Numbered from the stretch's first letter, positions 11,824 to 20,934 are shown. The stretch: DNA of 64,000 nt from Pseudomonas iridis (GCF_017980685.1 NZ_JACXXO010000007.1:62001-126000); one strand, 5' to 3'. The notes: a model not told the origin generated them from the sequence alone. A program made the numbers and translations.

Positions 11824-12990
11824 ATGTACCGCTTTTTCGAGCAGCTCAGTTCTCGCATCGTCGCGCCGTTCATGGCCGAGTCTTCACGCAACAGTAAAGT
11901 CTGGCCGTGCCGCTGCGGTCAGTCGCTGTTCTTTCGCAACAGCCAGTGTCTGGCCTGCAACGCCTTGCTCGGTTATCAACCCGAAGAAAGTCGCCTGACC
12001 TCGCTGCAACCTGGATCGCAGGAGGGCACCTGGACACTCGACGCCGACCCTGATGCCGGCCTGTTCCGCCGCTGCGCCAACCTCGACACCGCCGCAGCCT
12101 GCAACTGGCTGCTGCCGTTCAACGGTCGCGACGAACTGTGTATCGCCTGTAGTCTCAATCGCACCATCCCCGACCTGTCCGTTCCGGAAAACCCCGAGCG
12201 CTGGCGCAAGGTCGAAATCGCGAAGCGTCGCTTGGTCGCGCAACTGATCACCCTCGGTCTGCAGGTCATCCCGAAAACCGTGGATGAGGACGCCGGGCTG
12301 GCCTTCGACTTCATCGGCGTTGACCTAGAAGGCAATGCGCCCATGACCGGCCACGCCAACGGCTTGATAACCCTGGACATCAAAGAAGCCGACGACGCCC
12401 ACCGCGAGCAGGTGAGGGCGCAGATGCACGAGCCGTATCGCACGCTGCTCGGGCATTTTCGTCATGAGGTCGGGCATTACTACTGGGATCGGCTGATCGC
12501 CAACGGCCCGTGGCTCGACTCTTTTCGCAACCTGTTCGGCGACGAGCGCGCCAGCTACGCCGAGGCGCTCGACCGCCACTATCAGCAGGGCGCGCCGCTG
12601 GACTGGCCGCAGCACTACGTCAGCGCCTACGCGACCATGCACCCATGGGAAGACTGGGCGGAAACCTGGGCGCATTACCTGCACATGATGGACGCGGTCG
12701 ACACCGCGCTGGGTTTCGGCATGAGCGCGCGGGAGATGGATTTCGATTACCAGCCTTTTCCGAGCAGTACGTTGTACGACCCGGAACACCCGGGTGGTGA
12801 GGCGTTCCTGTCATTCGTCAACGCGTGGATCGAACTGGCAGGCATGCTCAATGAGCTGTCTCGCAGCATGGGGCAGCCGGATTTCTATCCGTTCGTGCTG
12901 CCGGCGCCGGCGATTGCCAAGCTGCATTTCATTCATCTGGTCATCCAGCAGGCGGGCGGCAGGGCGGACGACGTTCTTCAGGCGCAATAA
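11824..12990 (+). CDS. Putative zinc-binding metallopeptidase with N-terminal zinc ribbon
   Basis: A protein of 388 aa. The N-terminus has a zinc-ribbon-like cysteine set (CRCGQ ... CLACN, about residues 22-44) and a second pair (CIACS) near residue 105. The middle contains HFRHEVGHYYWDRL near residue 210, an HExxH-like HEVGH metal site, and HPWEDWAETWAHYLH lies further on. This layout matches the uncharacterised predicted zinc peptidases (DUF2248 type) that are common in Pseudomonas; substrate and role are unknown. The start has a GGGAGAG ribosome site at 11811-11817. It stands alone between two REP pairs, so it is probably monocistronic. Confidence 0.82.
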   Translation: MYRFFEQLSSRIVAPFMAESSRNSKVWPCRCGQSLFFRNSQCLACNALLGYQPEESRLTSLQPGSQEGTWTLDADPDAGLFRRCANLDTAAACNWLLPFNGRDELCIACSLNRTIPDLSVPENPERWRKVEIAKRRLVAQLITLGLQVIPKTVDEDAGLAFDFIGVDLEGNAPMTGHANGLITLDIKEADDAHREQVRAQMHEPYRTLLGHFRHEVGHYYWDRLIANGPWLDSFRNLFGDERASYAEALDRHYQQGAPLDWPQHYVSAYATMHPWEDWAETWAHYLHMMDAVDTALGFGMSAREMDFDYQPFPSSTLYDPEHPGGEAFLSFVNAWIELAGMLNELSRSMGQPDFYPFVLPAPAIAKLHFIHLVIQQAGGRADDVLQAQ

Positions 12991-12993
12991 AGT

Positions 12994-13068
12994 CAAAAGA
13001 GCGCAGCCTTCGGCAGCTCCTGCAGGGGTATGCGCCTCATGTAGGAGCTGCCGAAGGCTGCGATCTTT
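12994..13068. repeat. Inverted REP pair (GATCGCAG...CTCCTAC family)
   Basis: Two opposed REP units with matching arms GCAGCCTTCGGCAGCTCC and GGAGCTGCCGAAGGCTGC, immediately after the metallopeptidase gene. The core triplet differs from that of the copy at 11638, but the two arms here agree with each other. Confidence 0.87.
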
Positions 13069-13110
13069 ATGTCCTTGAACAGGCTCGTATTTTTTTATCC
13101 GTCCGAACGG

Positions 13111-13138
13111 TTGTAACTTCGTCTCAGATAGGTACAAT
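13111..13138 (+). promoter_or_regulatory. Sigma-70 promoter of the 4.5S RNA gene
   Basis: TTGTAA at 13111-13116 and TACAAT at 13133-13138 with a 16-base spacer. Transcription would start near 13145, giving a short leader before the mature 4.5S RNA. Confidence 0.65.
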
Positions 13139-13170
13139 GGCGCGGCTCGCCGATAGGCAAGCGTCGTTAT

Positions 13171-13280
13171 GGTGATCCCATCGGTCCCCCCGCAACGATT
13201 ACCCGTGAACCTGGTCAGATCCGGAAGGAAGCAGCCACAACGGGAACATTGTGTGCCGGGGTGTGGCTGGTGGGGTCACC
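13171..13280 (+). ncRNA. ffs: 4.5S RNA (signal recognition particle RNA)
   Basis: Small SRP RNA that binds Ffh for co-translational membrane targeting. The universally conserved apical region is present (GGTCAGATCCGGAAGGAAGC at 13212-13231, then AGCCA). The 3' partner GTGTGCCGGGGTGTGGCTGG also fits. The ends close by pairing GGTGATCCCA (13171-13180) with TGGGGTCACC (13271-13280). The length of about 110 nt is normal for gammaproteobacteria. It lies directly upstream of the dnaX region, as in P. aeruginosa. The exact 5' end depends on processing of the leader. Confidence 0.95.
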
Positions 13281-13305
13281 ACCTTAACGAACAATCGAAC
13301 GCTCC

Positions 13306-13343
13306 AACCGAACTGCATGGGTTTCGCCCACTGCGGTTTTTTT
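13306..13343 (+). terminator. Intrinsic terminator after 4.5S RNA
   Basis: AACCG...GCATGGG / TTTCG / CCCACTGC..CGGTT with one bulged base, followed by a run of seven T. It lies 26 bases after the 4.5S RNA. Confidence 0.65.
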
Positions 13344-13392
13344 GTGCCTGGGATTTAGCAAATCAGCACTAATTTCAATGTTGACGATGACC

Positions 13393-13483
13393 CTGTGGGA
13401 GCTGGCTTGCCAGCGATAGCGGTGGTCCAGATTCATCTATTTGACTGATATTCCGCCATCGCTGGCAAGCCAGCTCCCACAGG
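13393..13483. repeat. Inverted REP pair (GTGGGAGCTGGCTTGCCAGC family)
   Basis: Opposed units GTGGGAGCTGGCTTGCCAGC and its complement separated by about 45 bases, next to the 3' end of the minus-strand solute-binding protein gene. Confidence 0.88.
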
Positions 13484-13484
13484 T

Positions 13485-14234
13485 TTAGTGGGTGTTTTCG
13501 GGTTTGCCGGTGTAAAGCCGAATAATCTCATCAATCTCCCCCGACATTTTCATCCGCAGCAGCGTGCGCAATATCCTCTGCACTGGCACGTTCGGATCAT
13601 TCCTCACATAGCAACCGACATGCTGCTCCTGCAACACCGCCACGCCGTGCAGCTGCTGTTCGATGGGCAGACGCTGGTTGAACCAGTCCAGTGTCCATTG
13701 GTTGCTCACGGCGTAGCGATAACGCCCGGCCAGCAGTTTTTCCAGCACCTGTTCCTGATTGCGCGCATCTTCGCGTTGCAGTTGATCGGCATCGAACAGC
13801 GGTTGCAGGGTAGGGTAGGTGTAACCGAGTACGGTGCCTATCGATTGGCGGGGCAGGTCAGCCGGGTCGAGTGTGTTCGGCAAACCCTGGCGGCTGATCA
13901 GCAAATCACGCTGAAACAGCAGCGGGATACTCCAGATGTAATCGCCGGACTGATTCGGCAGCCACGATTGTGCGGCGTAGCAACGCACATCAATTTCGCC
14001 TTGTTCCATCGAGCTCTGCACCCGCGTGCGCGGCAGGACGGCAAACTGCGCTGGCACGCCGACCTGGGTGGCCAGGCTGAGCATGATGTCGTAAAGGATG
14101 CCCTGAGTCGGGCGGCCGCGTTCCAGTTGCACAATGGGCATCGCCCAGCTGTCGGGCACGACGAAACGCAGCGGTGTTTCCGCTGCGGTGACGCTCAGGC
14201 TCACCCCTAGCATTGCCCCCACGGCCCAACGCAT
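13485..14234 (-). CDS. Periplasmic solute-binding protein, family 3 (amino-acid-binding type)
   Basis: Secreted protein of 249 aa with a signal peptide (MRWAVGAMLGVSLSVTA, cleavage probably before AETPLRF). The mature part has the two-lobed bacterial solute-binding family 3 pattern: FVVPDSWAMPIV at the start, a central IGTVLGYTYPTLQPLFD, and a C-terminal YTGKPE helix. No permease or ATPase gene is adjacent. Such orphan members in Pseudomonas are often annotated as transporter substrate-binding proteins of unknown ligand, and a role as a sensor or orphan binder is possible. It is divergent from dnaX with a 145-base gap that must carry both promoters. Confidence 0.8.
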   Translation of the reverse strand: MRWAVGAMLGVSLSVTAAETPLRFVVPDSWAMPIVQLERGRPTQGILYDIMLSLATQVGVPAQFAVLPRTRVQSSMEQGEIDVRCYAAQSWLPNQSGDYIWSIPLLFQRDLLISRQGLPNTLDPADLPRQSIGTVLGYTYPTLQPLFDADQLQREDARNQEQVLEKLLAGRYRYAVSNQWTLDWFNQRLPIEQQLHGVAVLQEQHVGCYVRNDPNVPVQRILRTLLRMKMSGEIDEIIRLYTGKPENTH

Positions 14235-14379
14235 AAACGCTCCGGTAATTCCCGATCCCGAGCCGATAAAAGCCTCTGCTCATGCAGCTTAGCCATATTA
14301 GAGAAGGACACCGGATGCAATTTTGCCCTTGCTCCGCTAGCATTAGCCGCTTCAGCTTCCTTCGTTGCGACGGTTTTCG

Positions 14380-16467
14380 ATGAGTTATCAGGTTCTTGCA
14401 CGTAAATGGCGTCCGCGCTCGTTCCGCGAAATGGTCGGCCAGACCCATGTGCTCAAGGCTCTGATCAATGCCTTGGACAGCCAGCGGCTGCACCACGCGT
14501 ACCTGTTTACCGGTACGCGCGGGGTGGGTAAAACCACGATTGCGCGGATCATTGCCAAATGCCTGAACTGTGAGACAGGTATCACTTCCAGCCCGTGTGG
14601 CGAATGTTCGGTGTGCCGCGAAATCGATGAGGGCCGTTTTGTCGACCTGATCGAGATCGACGCCGCCAGCCGCACCAAGGTCGAAGACACCCGCGAGCTG
14701 CTCGATAACGTGCAGTACGCGCCGAGCCGTGGGCGCTTCAAGGTCTACCTGATCGACGAAGTGCACATGCTCTCCAGCCATTCCTTCAATGCGCTGCTCA
14801 AAACCCTCGAAGAACCGCCGCCGTACGTCAAGTTCATCCTGGCGACAACCGACCCGCAGAAACTTCCGGCAACGATTCTTTCGCGCTGCCTGCAGTTCTC
14901 GCTGAAGAACATGACGCCTGAGCGCGTGGTCGAGCATTTGACCCACGTGCTCAGTGCCGAAAACGTGCCGTTCGAAGACGATGCGCTGTGGTTGCTGGGG
15001 CGTGCCGCTGACGGCTCGATGCGTGATGCCATGAGCCTGACCGACCAAGCCATTGCGTTCGGCGAAGGCAAGGTTATGGCCGCCGACGTGCGGGCGATGC
15101 TCGGCACGCTGGATCACGGCCAGGTCTATGACGTGCTGCACTCGTTGATCGAAGGCGATGCCAAGGCGTTGCTCGAAGCTGTCCGGCACCTGGCCGAGCA
15201 GGGCCCGGACTGGAACGGCGTGCTCTCGGAAATTCTCAATGTGCTGCACCGGGTGGCCATCGCTCAGGCGTTGCCGGACGGTGTCGACAACGGTCATGGC
15301 GACCGTGATCGGGTGTTGGCATTGGCGCAGGCGTTGCCGGCCGAAGACGTGCAGTTTTATTACCAGATGGGCCTGATCGGGCGCCGCGATTTACCGCTGG
15401 CCCCCGACCCGCGTGGCGGCTTCGAAATGGTCTTGCTGCGAATGTTGGCCTTCAGGCCCGCGGACACGGCGGACGCGCCGAGGCAACCGCTAAAGCCAGT
15501 GGGGATCAGCCAGGCCACAGTTGATTCCGCAAACTCCGTGGCTGCCGCGCCCAAGCCTGACGTTGCGCCGGTGGTCGCTGCGGCTGTTGCGCCAACGCCA
15601 GTGGCTGCACCTGCACCTGCGCCAGTCTCCGCCCCGGCTCCCGAGCCTGTGGTTGCAGCTGAGCCGGAACCCGAGCCCGAGCCAGTCGCTGTCGAAGCCG
15701 TCGTCGACCTGCCCTGGAACGATCCGGTAGAACCTGAGCCCGAGTCGGTGCAGCAACCTGCCGTCGAGCCCATGCTGGAAACCGCCGCCGAGCAGCCTGA
15801 CCTGCCGCCGATGCCGCTACCGACCCCGGACAGCGTCGTTCCGGATGCGCCGGAGTGGGCCGCGGCGCCGATCCCTGAGCCGAGTGTTGCCGAAGTCGAT
15901 GCCGCCACACCGGGCATGGACGCGGACGATGAGCCGCCGCTTGACGAAGATTACATCGAGCCGGACATCGATTCGGCCTACAGCTACCTTGACGAACTGG
16001 CCAGCGAACACACCGCAGAGCCTGCCCCGGAACCCGAACCGGAGCCCGCCGCGATGCCGGCCACAGGTTTGGCGTTGCAGTGGCTCGAGTTGTTCCCTAA
16101 ATTGCCGATCTCCGGCATGACCGGCAGCATCGCCGCCAACTGCACATTGATCGCGGTCGATGGCGACCACTGGTTGCTGCACCTGGACCCGGCGCACAGC
16201 GCCTTGTTCAACGCCACTCAACAGCGTCGTCTCAACGATGCGTTGAACCAGTACCATGGCCGCACGCTGGACCTGACCATCGAACTGATCAAGCCTGAGC
16301 AGGAAACCCCGGCACAGGCTGCCTCGCGTCGGCGCGTCAACCGTCAGCGCGAAGCTGAAGAATCGATCCACGGTGATCCGTTCATCCAGCAGATGGTTCA
16401 GCAGTTCGGCGCGGTCGTGCGAAGCGATACTATTGAACCTGTCGACGCTCTAGTTACTCAGGGCTAA
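14380..16467 (+). CDS. dnaX: DNA polymerase III subunits gamma/tau
   Basis: Clamp-loader ATPase (695 aa). The N-terminus MSYQVLARKWRPRSF is canonical and fixes the start at 14380. The Walker A motif GTRGVGKTT is near residue 45. A zinc site (CLNCETGITSSPCGECSVC) follows, then DEVHMLSSHSFNALLKTLEEPP. After about residue 370 comes a long A/P/E-rich linker with many PEPEPE repeats, then a C-terminal domain that in tau contacts the polymerase and helicase. I saw no A AAA AAG slippery heptamer like the one that makes gamma in E. coli, so only full-length tau is evident. It is followed closely by ybaB. Confidence 0.96.
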   Translation: MSYQVLARKWRPRSFREMVGQTHVLKALINALDSQRLHHAYLFTGTRGVGKTTIARIIAKCLNCETGITSSPCGECSVCREIDEGRFVDLIEIDAASRTKVEDTRELLDNVQYAPSRGRFKVYLIDEVHMLSSHSFNALLKTLEEPPPYVKFILATTDPQKLPATILSRCLQFSLKNMTPERVVEHLTHVLSAENVPFEDDALWLLGRAADGSMRDAMSLTDQAIAFGEGKVMAADVRAMLGTLDHGQVYDVLHSLIEGDAKALLEAVRHLAEQGPDWNGVLSEILNVLHRVAIAQALPDGVDNGHGDRDRVLALAQALPAEDVQFYYQMGLIGRRDLPLAPDPRGGFEMVLLRMLAFRPADTADAPRQPLKPVGISQATVDSANSVAAAPKPDVAPVVAAAVAPTPVAAPAPAPVSAPAPEPVVAAEPEPEPEPVAVEAVVDLPWNDPVEPEPESVQQPAVEPMLETAAEQPDLPPMPLPTPDSVVPDAPEWAAAPIPEPSVAEVDAATPGMDADDEPPLDEDYIEPDIDSAYSYLDELASEHTAEPAPEPEPEPAAMPATGLALQWLELFPKLPISGMTGSIAANCTLIAVDGDHWLLHLDPAHSALFNATQQRRLNDALNQYHGRTLDLTIELIKPEQETPAQAASRRRVNRQREAEESIHGDPFIQQMVQQFGAVVRSDTIEPVDALVTQG

Positions 16468-16535
16468 TAACTGAAGGCGTTCGGTGTTAATCGCCGGGCG
16501 CTGTTTTTGATCCAAGTACTTTTGAGGTGATTCCC

Positions 16536-16874
16536 ATGATGAAAGGTGGCATGGCCGGCCTGATGAAGCAGGCGCAGCAGATGCAGGAAAAAATGGCCAA
16601 GATGCAGGAAGAACTGGCCAACGCCGAAGTCACCGGTAAAGCCGGCGGCGATATGGTCACCGTGGTGATGACCGGTCGTCACGACGTGAAAAGCGTGAGC
16701 ATCGACCCAAGTCTGGTTGAAGGCCTGAGCGAAGACGACAAGGAAATGCTCGAGGCCGTTGTTGCCGCCGCCGTCAACGACGCCGTGCGCAAGATCGAAG
16801 CCAACAGCCAGGAAAAAATGGGCGGCATGACTGCCGGCATGAACCTGCCAGCGGGTATGAAACTGCCATTCTGA
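16536..16874 (+). CDS. YbaB/EbfC nucleoid-associated protein
   Basis: Small DNA-binding protein (112 aa) that binds the nucleoid as a dimer. It has a methionine- and glutamine-rich N-terminal helix ([20 protein letters not shown]) followed by the conserved strand region [21 protein letters not shown] and a C-terminal helix. The ATG at 16536 follows TGAGGTGA (16523-16530); an in-frame GTG inside that ribosome site is rejected as the start. It sits next to dnaX as in most gammaproteobacteria, but recR, normally its next neighbour, is displaced by an oxidoreductase gene here. Confidence 0.94.
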   Translation: MMKGGMAGLMKQAQQMQEKMAKMQEELANAEVTGKAGGDMVTVVMTGRHDVKSVSIDPSLVEGLSEDDKEMLEAVVAAAVNDAVRKIEANSQEKMGGMTAGMNLPAGMKLPF

Positions 16875-16903
16875 TTCGCCATCCGGCGGCAGATGAGCTA
16901 CAC

Positions 16904-16935
16904 AAAATGCCAGGCATTGCGCCTGGCATTTTTGT
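16904..16935 (+). terminator. Intrinsic terminator after ybaB
   Basis: AATGCCAGGC / ATTGC / GCCTGGCATT followed by TTTG; a ten-base-pair stem with a T-rich tail 30 bases after the ybaB stop. It ends the dnaX-ybaB transcript before recR. Confidence 0.85.
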
Positions 16936-16982
16936 TTCTGGCTGATTTCAGCGTCTGTCACAAATCTTTGCCAGGCCAGGCT

Positions 16983-17071
16983 CCTGTAGGAGCTGTCGAG
17001 TGAAACGAGGCTGCGATCTTTTGATTCTGACTTTTAAAATCAAAAGATCGCAGCGTGCCGCAGCTCCTGCA
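16983..17071. repeat. Mismatched (chimeric) REP pair
   Basis: Opposed REP-like arms around a centre of TTTTGATTCTGACTTTTAAAATCAAAA. The left arm reads GTAGGAGCTGTCGAGTGAAACGAGGCTGC. The right arm reads GCAGCGTGCCGCAGCTCC. Unlike the other pairs, the cores do not match. Confidence 0.8.
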
Positions 17072-17165
17072 TGGATAGTGTGCAGCGACGAAACATCGAA
17101 CCCGTCACGGCCACAATGGTCTGCTCCCTATACCGCCGAATTCATCATTCACAGGAGACGCTGAC

Positions 17166-18200
17166 ATGTCCGACCCTCTGACCCTCAACCAGCGCTTTGT
17201 GCTGGCCTCGCGCCCGGTTGGCGCGCCGACCCCCGAAAACTTTCGCCTGGAGCGAGAAGCCCTGCCGGATCTCGAAGACGGCCAGGTGCTGCTGAAGACC
17301 CTGTACCTGTCGCTCGATCCCTACATGCGCGGGCGCATGAGTGACGCACCGTCCTACGCCGCCCCGGTACAAATCGGCGAGGTGATGACCGGTGGGGCTG
17401 TCAGCCGAGTCGAGCGTTCGCGTCATCCGAAATTCCATGAAGGTGATCTGGTCGTCGGTGCCACCGGGTGGCAAAGCCACAGCCTCAGCGACGGGCGCGA
17501 CATCATGCCGATCCCTTCGGGTCTGCCGAGCCCGTCGATGGCCCTGGGGGTGCTGGGCATGCCCGGTATGACCGCGTACATGGGCCTGATGGATATCGGG
17601 CAGCCGAAACAAGGCGAAACCCTGGTGGTGGCTGCCGCATCCGGCGCTGTAGGCTCGGTGGTCGGGCAGGTGGCGAAGATCAAAGGTCTGCGCACGGTCG
17701 GCGTGGCGGGTGGCGCCGAGAAGTGCAAATACGTGGTCGAGGAATTGGGCTTCGACGCTTGCATCGATCACAAGGCTGCCGATTTCGCCGAGCAACTGGC
17801 CAAGGCCTGTCCCGATGGCATCGACATCTATTACGAAAACGTTGGCGGGCATGTCTTTGACGCCGTCGTCCCGCTGCTCAATCCCAAGGCGCGCATTCCG
17901 CTGTGCGGCCTGATTGCCGGTTACAACGCCCACGAAGCACCGCAAGGCCCGGATCGTTTGCCGATGCTGCAACGCACGTTGCTGACCAAGCGTGTGCGGA
18001 TTCAAGGCTTCATCGTGTTCGATGACTACGGTGATCGTCAGCCGGAGTTCATCAGCCACATGGTGCCGTGGGTGCGCGACGGCAAGGTCAAATTCCGTGA
18101 AGACGTGGTGGAAGGCCTGGAGCAGGCGCCCGAGGCATTTATCGGTCTGCTGGAAGGACGCAACTTCGGCAAACTGGTCGTGCGGGTTGCCCAGGACTGA
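17166..18200 (+). CDS. NADP-dependent oxidoreductase, MDR superfamily (YncB/CurA-like)
   Basis: Medium-chain zinc-independent dehydrogenase/reductase (344 aa) of the type that reduces the double bond of enones and related carbonyls with NADPH. The N-terminal segment LNQRFVLASRPVGAPTPENF and LYLSLDPYMRGRM are hallmarks of this family. The Rossmann domain begins with AASGAVGSVVGQVAKIKG at about residue 157. CYENVGGHVFD-like sequence (IYYENVGGHVFDAV) and RIPLCGLIAGYN follow. The start has AGGAGAC ten bases upstream. It lies between ybaB and recR, which are usually neighbours, and is bordered upstream by a terminator and a REP pair, so it looks like a later insertion into a conserved cluster. Confidence 0.88.
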   Translation: MSDPLTLNQRFVLASRPVGAPTPENFRLEREALPDLEDGQVLLKTLYLSLDPYMRGRMSDAPSYAAPVQIGEVMTGGAVSRVERSRHPKFHEGDLVVGATGWQSHSLSDGRDIMPIPSGLPSPSMALGVLGMPGMTAYMGLMDIGQPKQGETLVVAAASGAVGSVVGQVAKIKGLRTVGVAGGAEKCKYVVEELGFDACIDHKAADFAEQLAKACPDGIDIYYENVGGHVFDAVVPLLNPKARIPLCGLIAGYNAHEAPQGPDRLPMLQRTLLTKRVRIQGFIVFDDYGDRQPEFISHMVPWVRDGKVKFREDVVEGLEQAPEAFIGLLEGRNFGKLVVRVAQD

Positions 18201-18266
18201 GTATTTGACGCTGGCCAGAGGCGCGGGTATAAACCGCGTCTCGTTGTTTTGTCGGACTTTTTACCC

Positions 18267-18869
18267 ATGAGCTTCAGCCCTTTGATTCGCCAACTGATCG
18301 ACTCCCTGCGAATTCTGCCGGGTGTGGGTCAGAAAACTGCCCAGCGCATGGCGCTGCAGTTGCTCGAACGTGACCGCAGCGGCGGTGCGCGCCTGGCCCA
18401 GGCGCTGAGCCAGGCCATGGAAGGGGTGGGGCATTGCCGCCAGTGCCGCACGTTGACCGAAGACGATCTGTGCCCGCAGTGCGCCGATACCCGCCGCGAC
18501 GACACGTTGCTGTGCGTGGTGGAAGGACCGATGGATGTTTACGCGGTCGAGCAAACCGGATTCCGTGGGCGTTACTTCGTGCTCAAGGGGCATTTGTCGC
18601 CGCTGGACGGCCTCGGGCCTGAGGCCATCGGCATTCCGCAATTGATCGCGCGGATTGAAGAAGCGGGCACGTTTACCGAAGTCATCCTCGCCACAAACCC
18701 GACGGTTGAGGGCGAGGCGACGGCGCATTACATCGCTCAGTTGCTTAACAACAAAGGCCTGATCGCTTCGCGGATTGCCCACGGGGTGCCGCTGGGTGGC
18801 GAGCTGGAACTGGTGGACGGCGGGACGCTGGCGCATTCGTTTGCCGGGCGTAAACCGATCGCTCTCTGA
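18267..18869 (+). CDS. recR: Recombination mediator protein RecR
   Basis: Works with RecF and RecO to load RecA at gapped DNA (200 aa, normal length). It has a helix-hairpin-helix near the N-terminus ([18 protein letters not shown]), a four-cysteine zinc finger ([16 protein letters not shown], about residues 57-72), and a Toprim domain with [14 protein letters not shown] and [15 protein letters not shown]. The ATG at 18267 gives the canonical [14 protein letters not shown] start; an upstream TTG is ignored. The gap to the oxidoreductase stop is 66 bases, so cotranscription with it is possible. A REP pair follows. Confidence 0.95.
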   Translation: MSFSPLIRQLIDSLRILPGVGQKTAQRMALQLLERDRSGGARLAQALSQAMEGVGHCRQCRTLTEDDLCPQCADTRRDDTLLCVVEGPMDVYAVEQTGFRGRYFVLKGHLSPLDGLGPEAIGIPQLIARIEEAGTFTEVILATNPTVEGEATAHYIAQLLNNKGLIASRIAHGVPLGGELELVDGGTLAHSFAGRKPIAL

Positions 18870-18875
18870 AAAAAG

Positions 18876-18955
18876 CAAAAGATCGCAGCCTCCGGCAGCT
18901 CCTACAGTTGAAATGGATTCCCCTGTAGGAGCTGCCGGAGGCTGCGATCTTTTGA
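18876..18955. repeat. Inverted REP pair (GATCGCAG...CTCCTAC family)
   Basis: Arms GCAGCCTCCGGCAGCTCC and GGAGCTGCCGGAGGCTGC, separated by about 25 bases, immediately after recR. Again the two arms agree with each other while differing from copies elsewhere. Confidence 0.88.
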
Positions 18956-19023
18956 TCTTCTGCATCTTGAAAACCAAGCAAGCGCTCGGTTAACGTCGGC
19001 GAACTCTTCGATGGAGCTCGCCC

Positions 19024-20172
19024 ATGCCTGCCTTTCAGGAATACTTCGACCCCAGCCACCAGATGGTCCGCGACAGCGTCAGACGTTTCGTCGAGCGCGA
19101 GGTCCTGCCGGATATTGATGCGTGGGAAGAAGCCGAAAGCTTCCCCCGAGAGCTGTACCTGAAAGCGGGGGCCGCCGGCATCCTCGGCATTGGCTACCCC
19201 GAAGCACTGGGTGGCAGCCATGAAGGCGATCTGTTCGCCAAGGTTGCCGCCAGTGAAGAGCTGATGCGCTGCGGCTCTGGCGGCCTGGTGGCCGGGCTGG
19301 GTTCGCTGGATATCGGCCTGCCGCCCATCGTCAAATGGGCGCGCCCTGAAGTGCGTGATCGCGTTGTGCCGCAAGTGCTCAGCGGCCACAAGATCAGCGC
19401 GCTGGCCGTCACCGAGCCCGGCGGCGGCTCCGATGTCGCCAACCTGCAAACCCGCGCCGTGCGCGATGGCGACTTCTACCGCGTCAGCGGCAGCAAGACC
19501 TTTATCACCAGCGGCGTACGCGCCGACTTCTACACTGTCGCGGTGCGCACTGGTGCGCCGGGTTTTGGCGGCATCAGCCTGCTGCTGATCGAGAAGGGCA
19601 CGCCGGGTTTCACCGTTGGCCGACAGTTGAAGAAGATGGGCTGGTGGGCGTCGGACACGGCTGAATTGTTCTTCGACGATTGCCGGGTGCCTGTAGGAAA
19701 CCTGATCGGCGCTGAGAACATGGGCTTCGCCTGCATCATGGGCAACTTCCAGAGCGAACGGCTGGCGTTGGCACTGATGGCCAACATGACCGCGCAGCTT
19801 GCGCTCGAGGAGAGCCTGAAGTGGGCACGCGAGCGTGAAGCGTTTGGCAAGCCGATCGGCAAGTTTCAGGTGATCAAGCATCGCCTCGCCGAAATGGCCA
19901 CGGCGCTGGAGGTGTCGCGTGAGTTCACTTACCGGCAAGCGGCGAAAATGGCAGCGGGGCAGAGTGTGATCAAGGAGATTTCCATGGCCAAGAACTTTGC
20001 TACGGACACCTCGGACCGCATCACCACGGAGGCAGTGCAGATACTCGGCGGGTTGGGTTACATGCGTGAAAGTCTGGTGGAGCGGCTGTATCGGGATAAC
20101 CGCATCTTGTCGATTGGCGGCGGGACGCGGGAGGTGATGAACGAGATCATCGCCAAGCAAATGGGGCTTTGA
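19024..20172 (+). CDS. Acyl-CoA dehydrogenase
   Basis: FAD flavoprotein (382 aa) introducing a trans-2 double bond into an acyl-CoA. Landmarks are ALAVTEPGGGSDVANLQTRA (FAD/substrate loop near residue 125), GSKTFITSGVRADF, NFQSERLALALMANM, REAFGKPIGKFQVIKH, and the C-terminal QILGGLGYMRESLVERLYRD, whose VE glutamate is at the usual catalytic-base position. The start is ATG at 19024 after GGAGCTCG. It follows recR as its homologue does in P. aeruginosa. No regulator or acyl-CoA ligase is adjacent, so the acyl chain (short, branched or terpenoid) cannot be told from sequence alone. Confidence 0.9.
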   Translation: MPAFQEYFDPSHQMVRDSVRRFVEREVLPDIDAWEEAESFPRELYLKAGAAGILGIGYPEALGGSHEGDLFAKVAASEELMRCGSGGLVAGLGSLDIGLPPIVKWARPEVRDRVVPQVLSGHKISALAVTEPGGGSDVANLQTRAVRDGDFYRVSGSKTFITSGVRADFYTVAVRTGAPGFGGISLLLIEKGTPGFTVGRQLKKMGWWASDTAELFFDDCRVPVGNLIGAENMGFACIMGNFQSERLALALMANMTAQLALEESLKWAREREAFGKPIGKFQVIKHRLAEMATALEVSREFTYRQAAKMAAGQSVIKEISMAKNFATDTSDRITTEAVQILGGLGYMRESLVERLYRDNRILSIGGGTREVMNEIIAKQMGL

Positions 20173-20196
20173 ATCCTGGGTGAGGCTGCTGGCCTC

Positions 20197-20289
20197 ATCG
20201 CTGGCAAGCCAGCTCCCACAGGTTTTTGGGGCATACACAAAATTTGTGAACGACCGAAATCACTGTGGGAGCTGGCTTGCCAGCGATAG
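20197..20289. repeat. Inverted REP pair (GTGGGAGCTGGCTTGCCAGC family)
   Basis: ATCGCTGGCAAGCCAGCTCCCAC followed about 45 bases later by its complement, lying between the convergent acyl-CoA dehydrogenase and apt genes. Confidence 0.88.
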
Positions 20290-20307
20290 CGTCAGTACAG
20301 GCGCCCC

Positions 20308-20856
20308 TTACTTATCGCTCAAGGCAAACTGCGTCAGGCAGAACGTCGGAATCCCCATATCCTGCAGACGCTGCGAACCATTCAGCTCCGGCAAATCAAT
20401 AATCGCCGCCGCCTCATGTACCCGTGCGCCCATGCGCCGAATCAGGTTGGCTGCCGCAATCAGCGTGCCGCCGGTGGCGATCAAATCATCAAACATCACC
20501 ACAGAGTCGCCTTCGCACAGGCTGTCGGCGTGCACTTCCAGGAAGGCTTCGCCGTACTCGGTCGCGTAACCTTCGGCCAATACGTCGGCCGGCAGTTTGC
20601 CCTGCTTGCGGAACAGCACCAGTGGCTTGTTCAACTGATAGGCCAGTACCGAACCGATCAGAAAACCGCGGGCATCCATCGCGCCGATGTGCGTGAAGTC
20701 GGCTTCGACGTAGCGGTGAGCGAAGCTGTCCATCACCAGGCGCAGGGCCGTAGGCGACTGGAACAGCGGGGTGATGTCGCGAAAGATCACGCCCGGTTTC
20801 GGGAAGTCGATCACGGGGCGGATCAGGGATTTGATGTCGAAGGAGTCGAAGACCAT
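20308..20856 (-). CDS. apt: Adenine phosphoribosyltransferase
   Basis: Purine salvage enzyme converting adenine and PRPP to AMP (182 aa from the chosen start). It has the N-terminal [30 protein letters not shown] and the PRPP-binding loop [13 protein letters not shown]. The frame extends nine codons further upstream, but [15 protein letters not shown] at 20856 matches the usual Apt N-terminus and length. It is downstream of anr on the same strand with a gap of about 80 bases. Confidence 0.95.
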   Translation of the reverse strand: MVFDSFDIKSLIRPVIDFPKPGVIFRDITPLFQSPTALRLVMDSFAHRYVEADFTHIGAMDARGFLIGSVLAYQLNKPLVLFRKQGKLPADVLAEGYATEYGEAFLEVHADSLCEGDSVVMFDDLIATGGTLIAAANLIRRMGARVHEAAAIIDLPELNGSQRLQDMGIPTFCLTQFALSDK

Positions 20857-20934
20857 CGTCGAGGTGTCCTGGCAGGGCTGCAAACGGCGCAGTATACCCG
20901 CGGCTGAATCGGTTCGCTCGGCCGCGGGTCGAGA

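Noticed and set aside
13169..13372. 67-codon frame over the 4.5S RNA
   Set aside because: The RNA core motif and closing stem are unambiguous; the frame is incidental.
14380..16467. Programmed frameshift in dnaX giving gamma subunit
   Set aside because: No A AAA AAG heptamer or similar slippery site was seen before the linker region.
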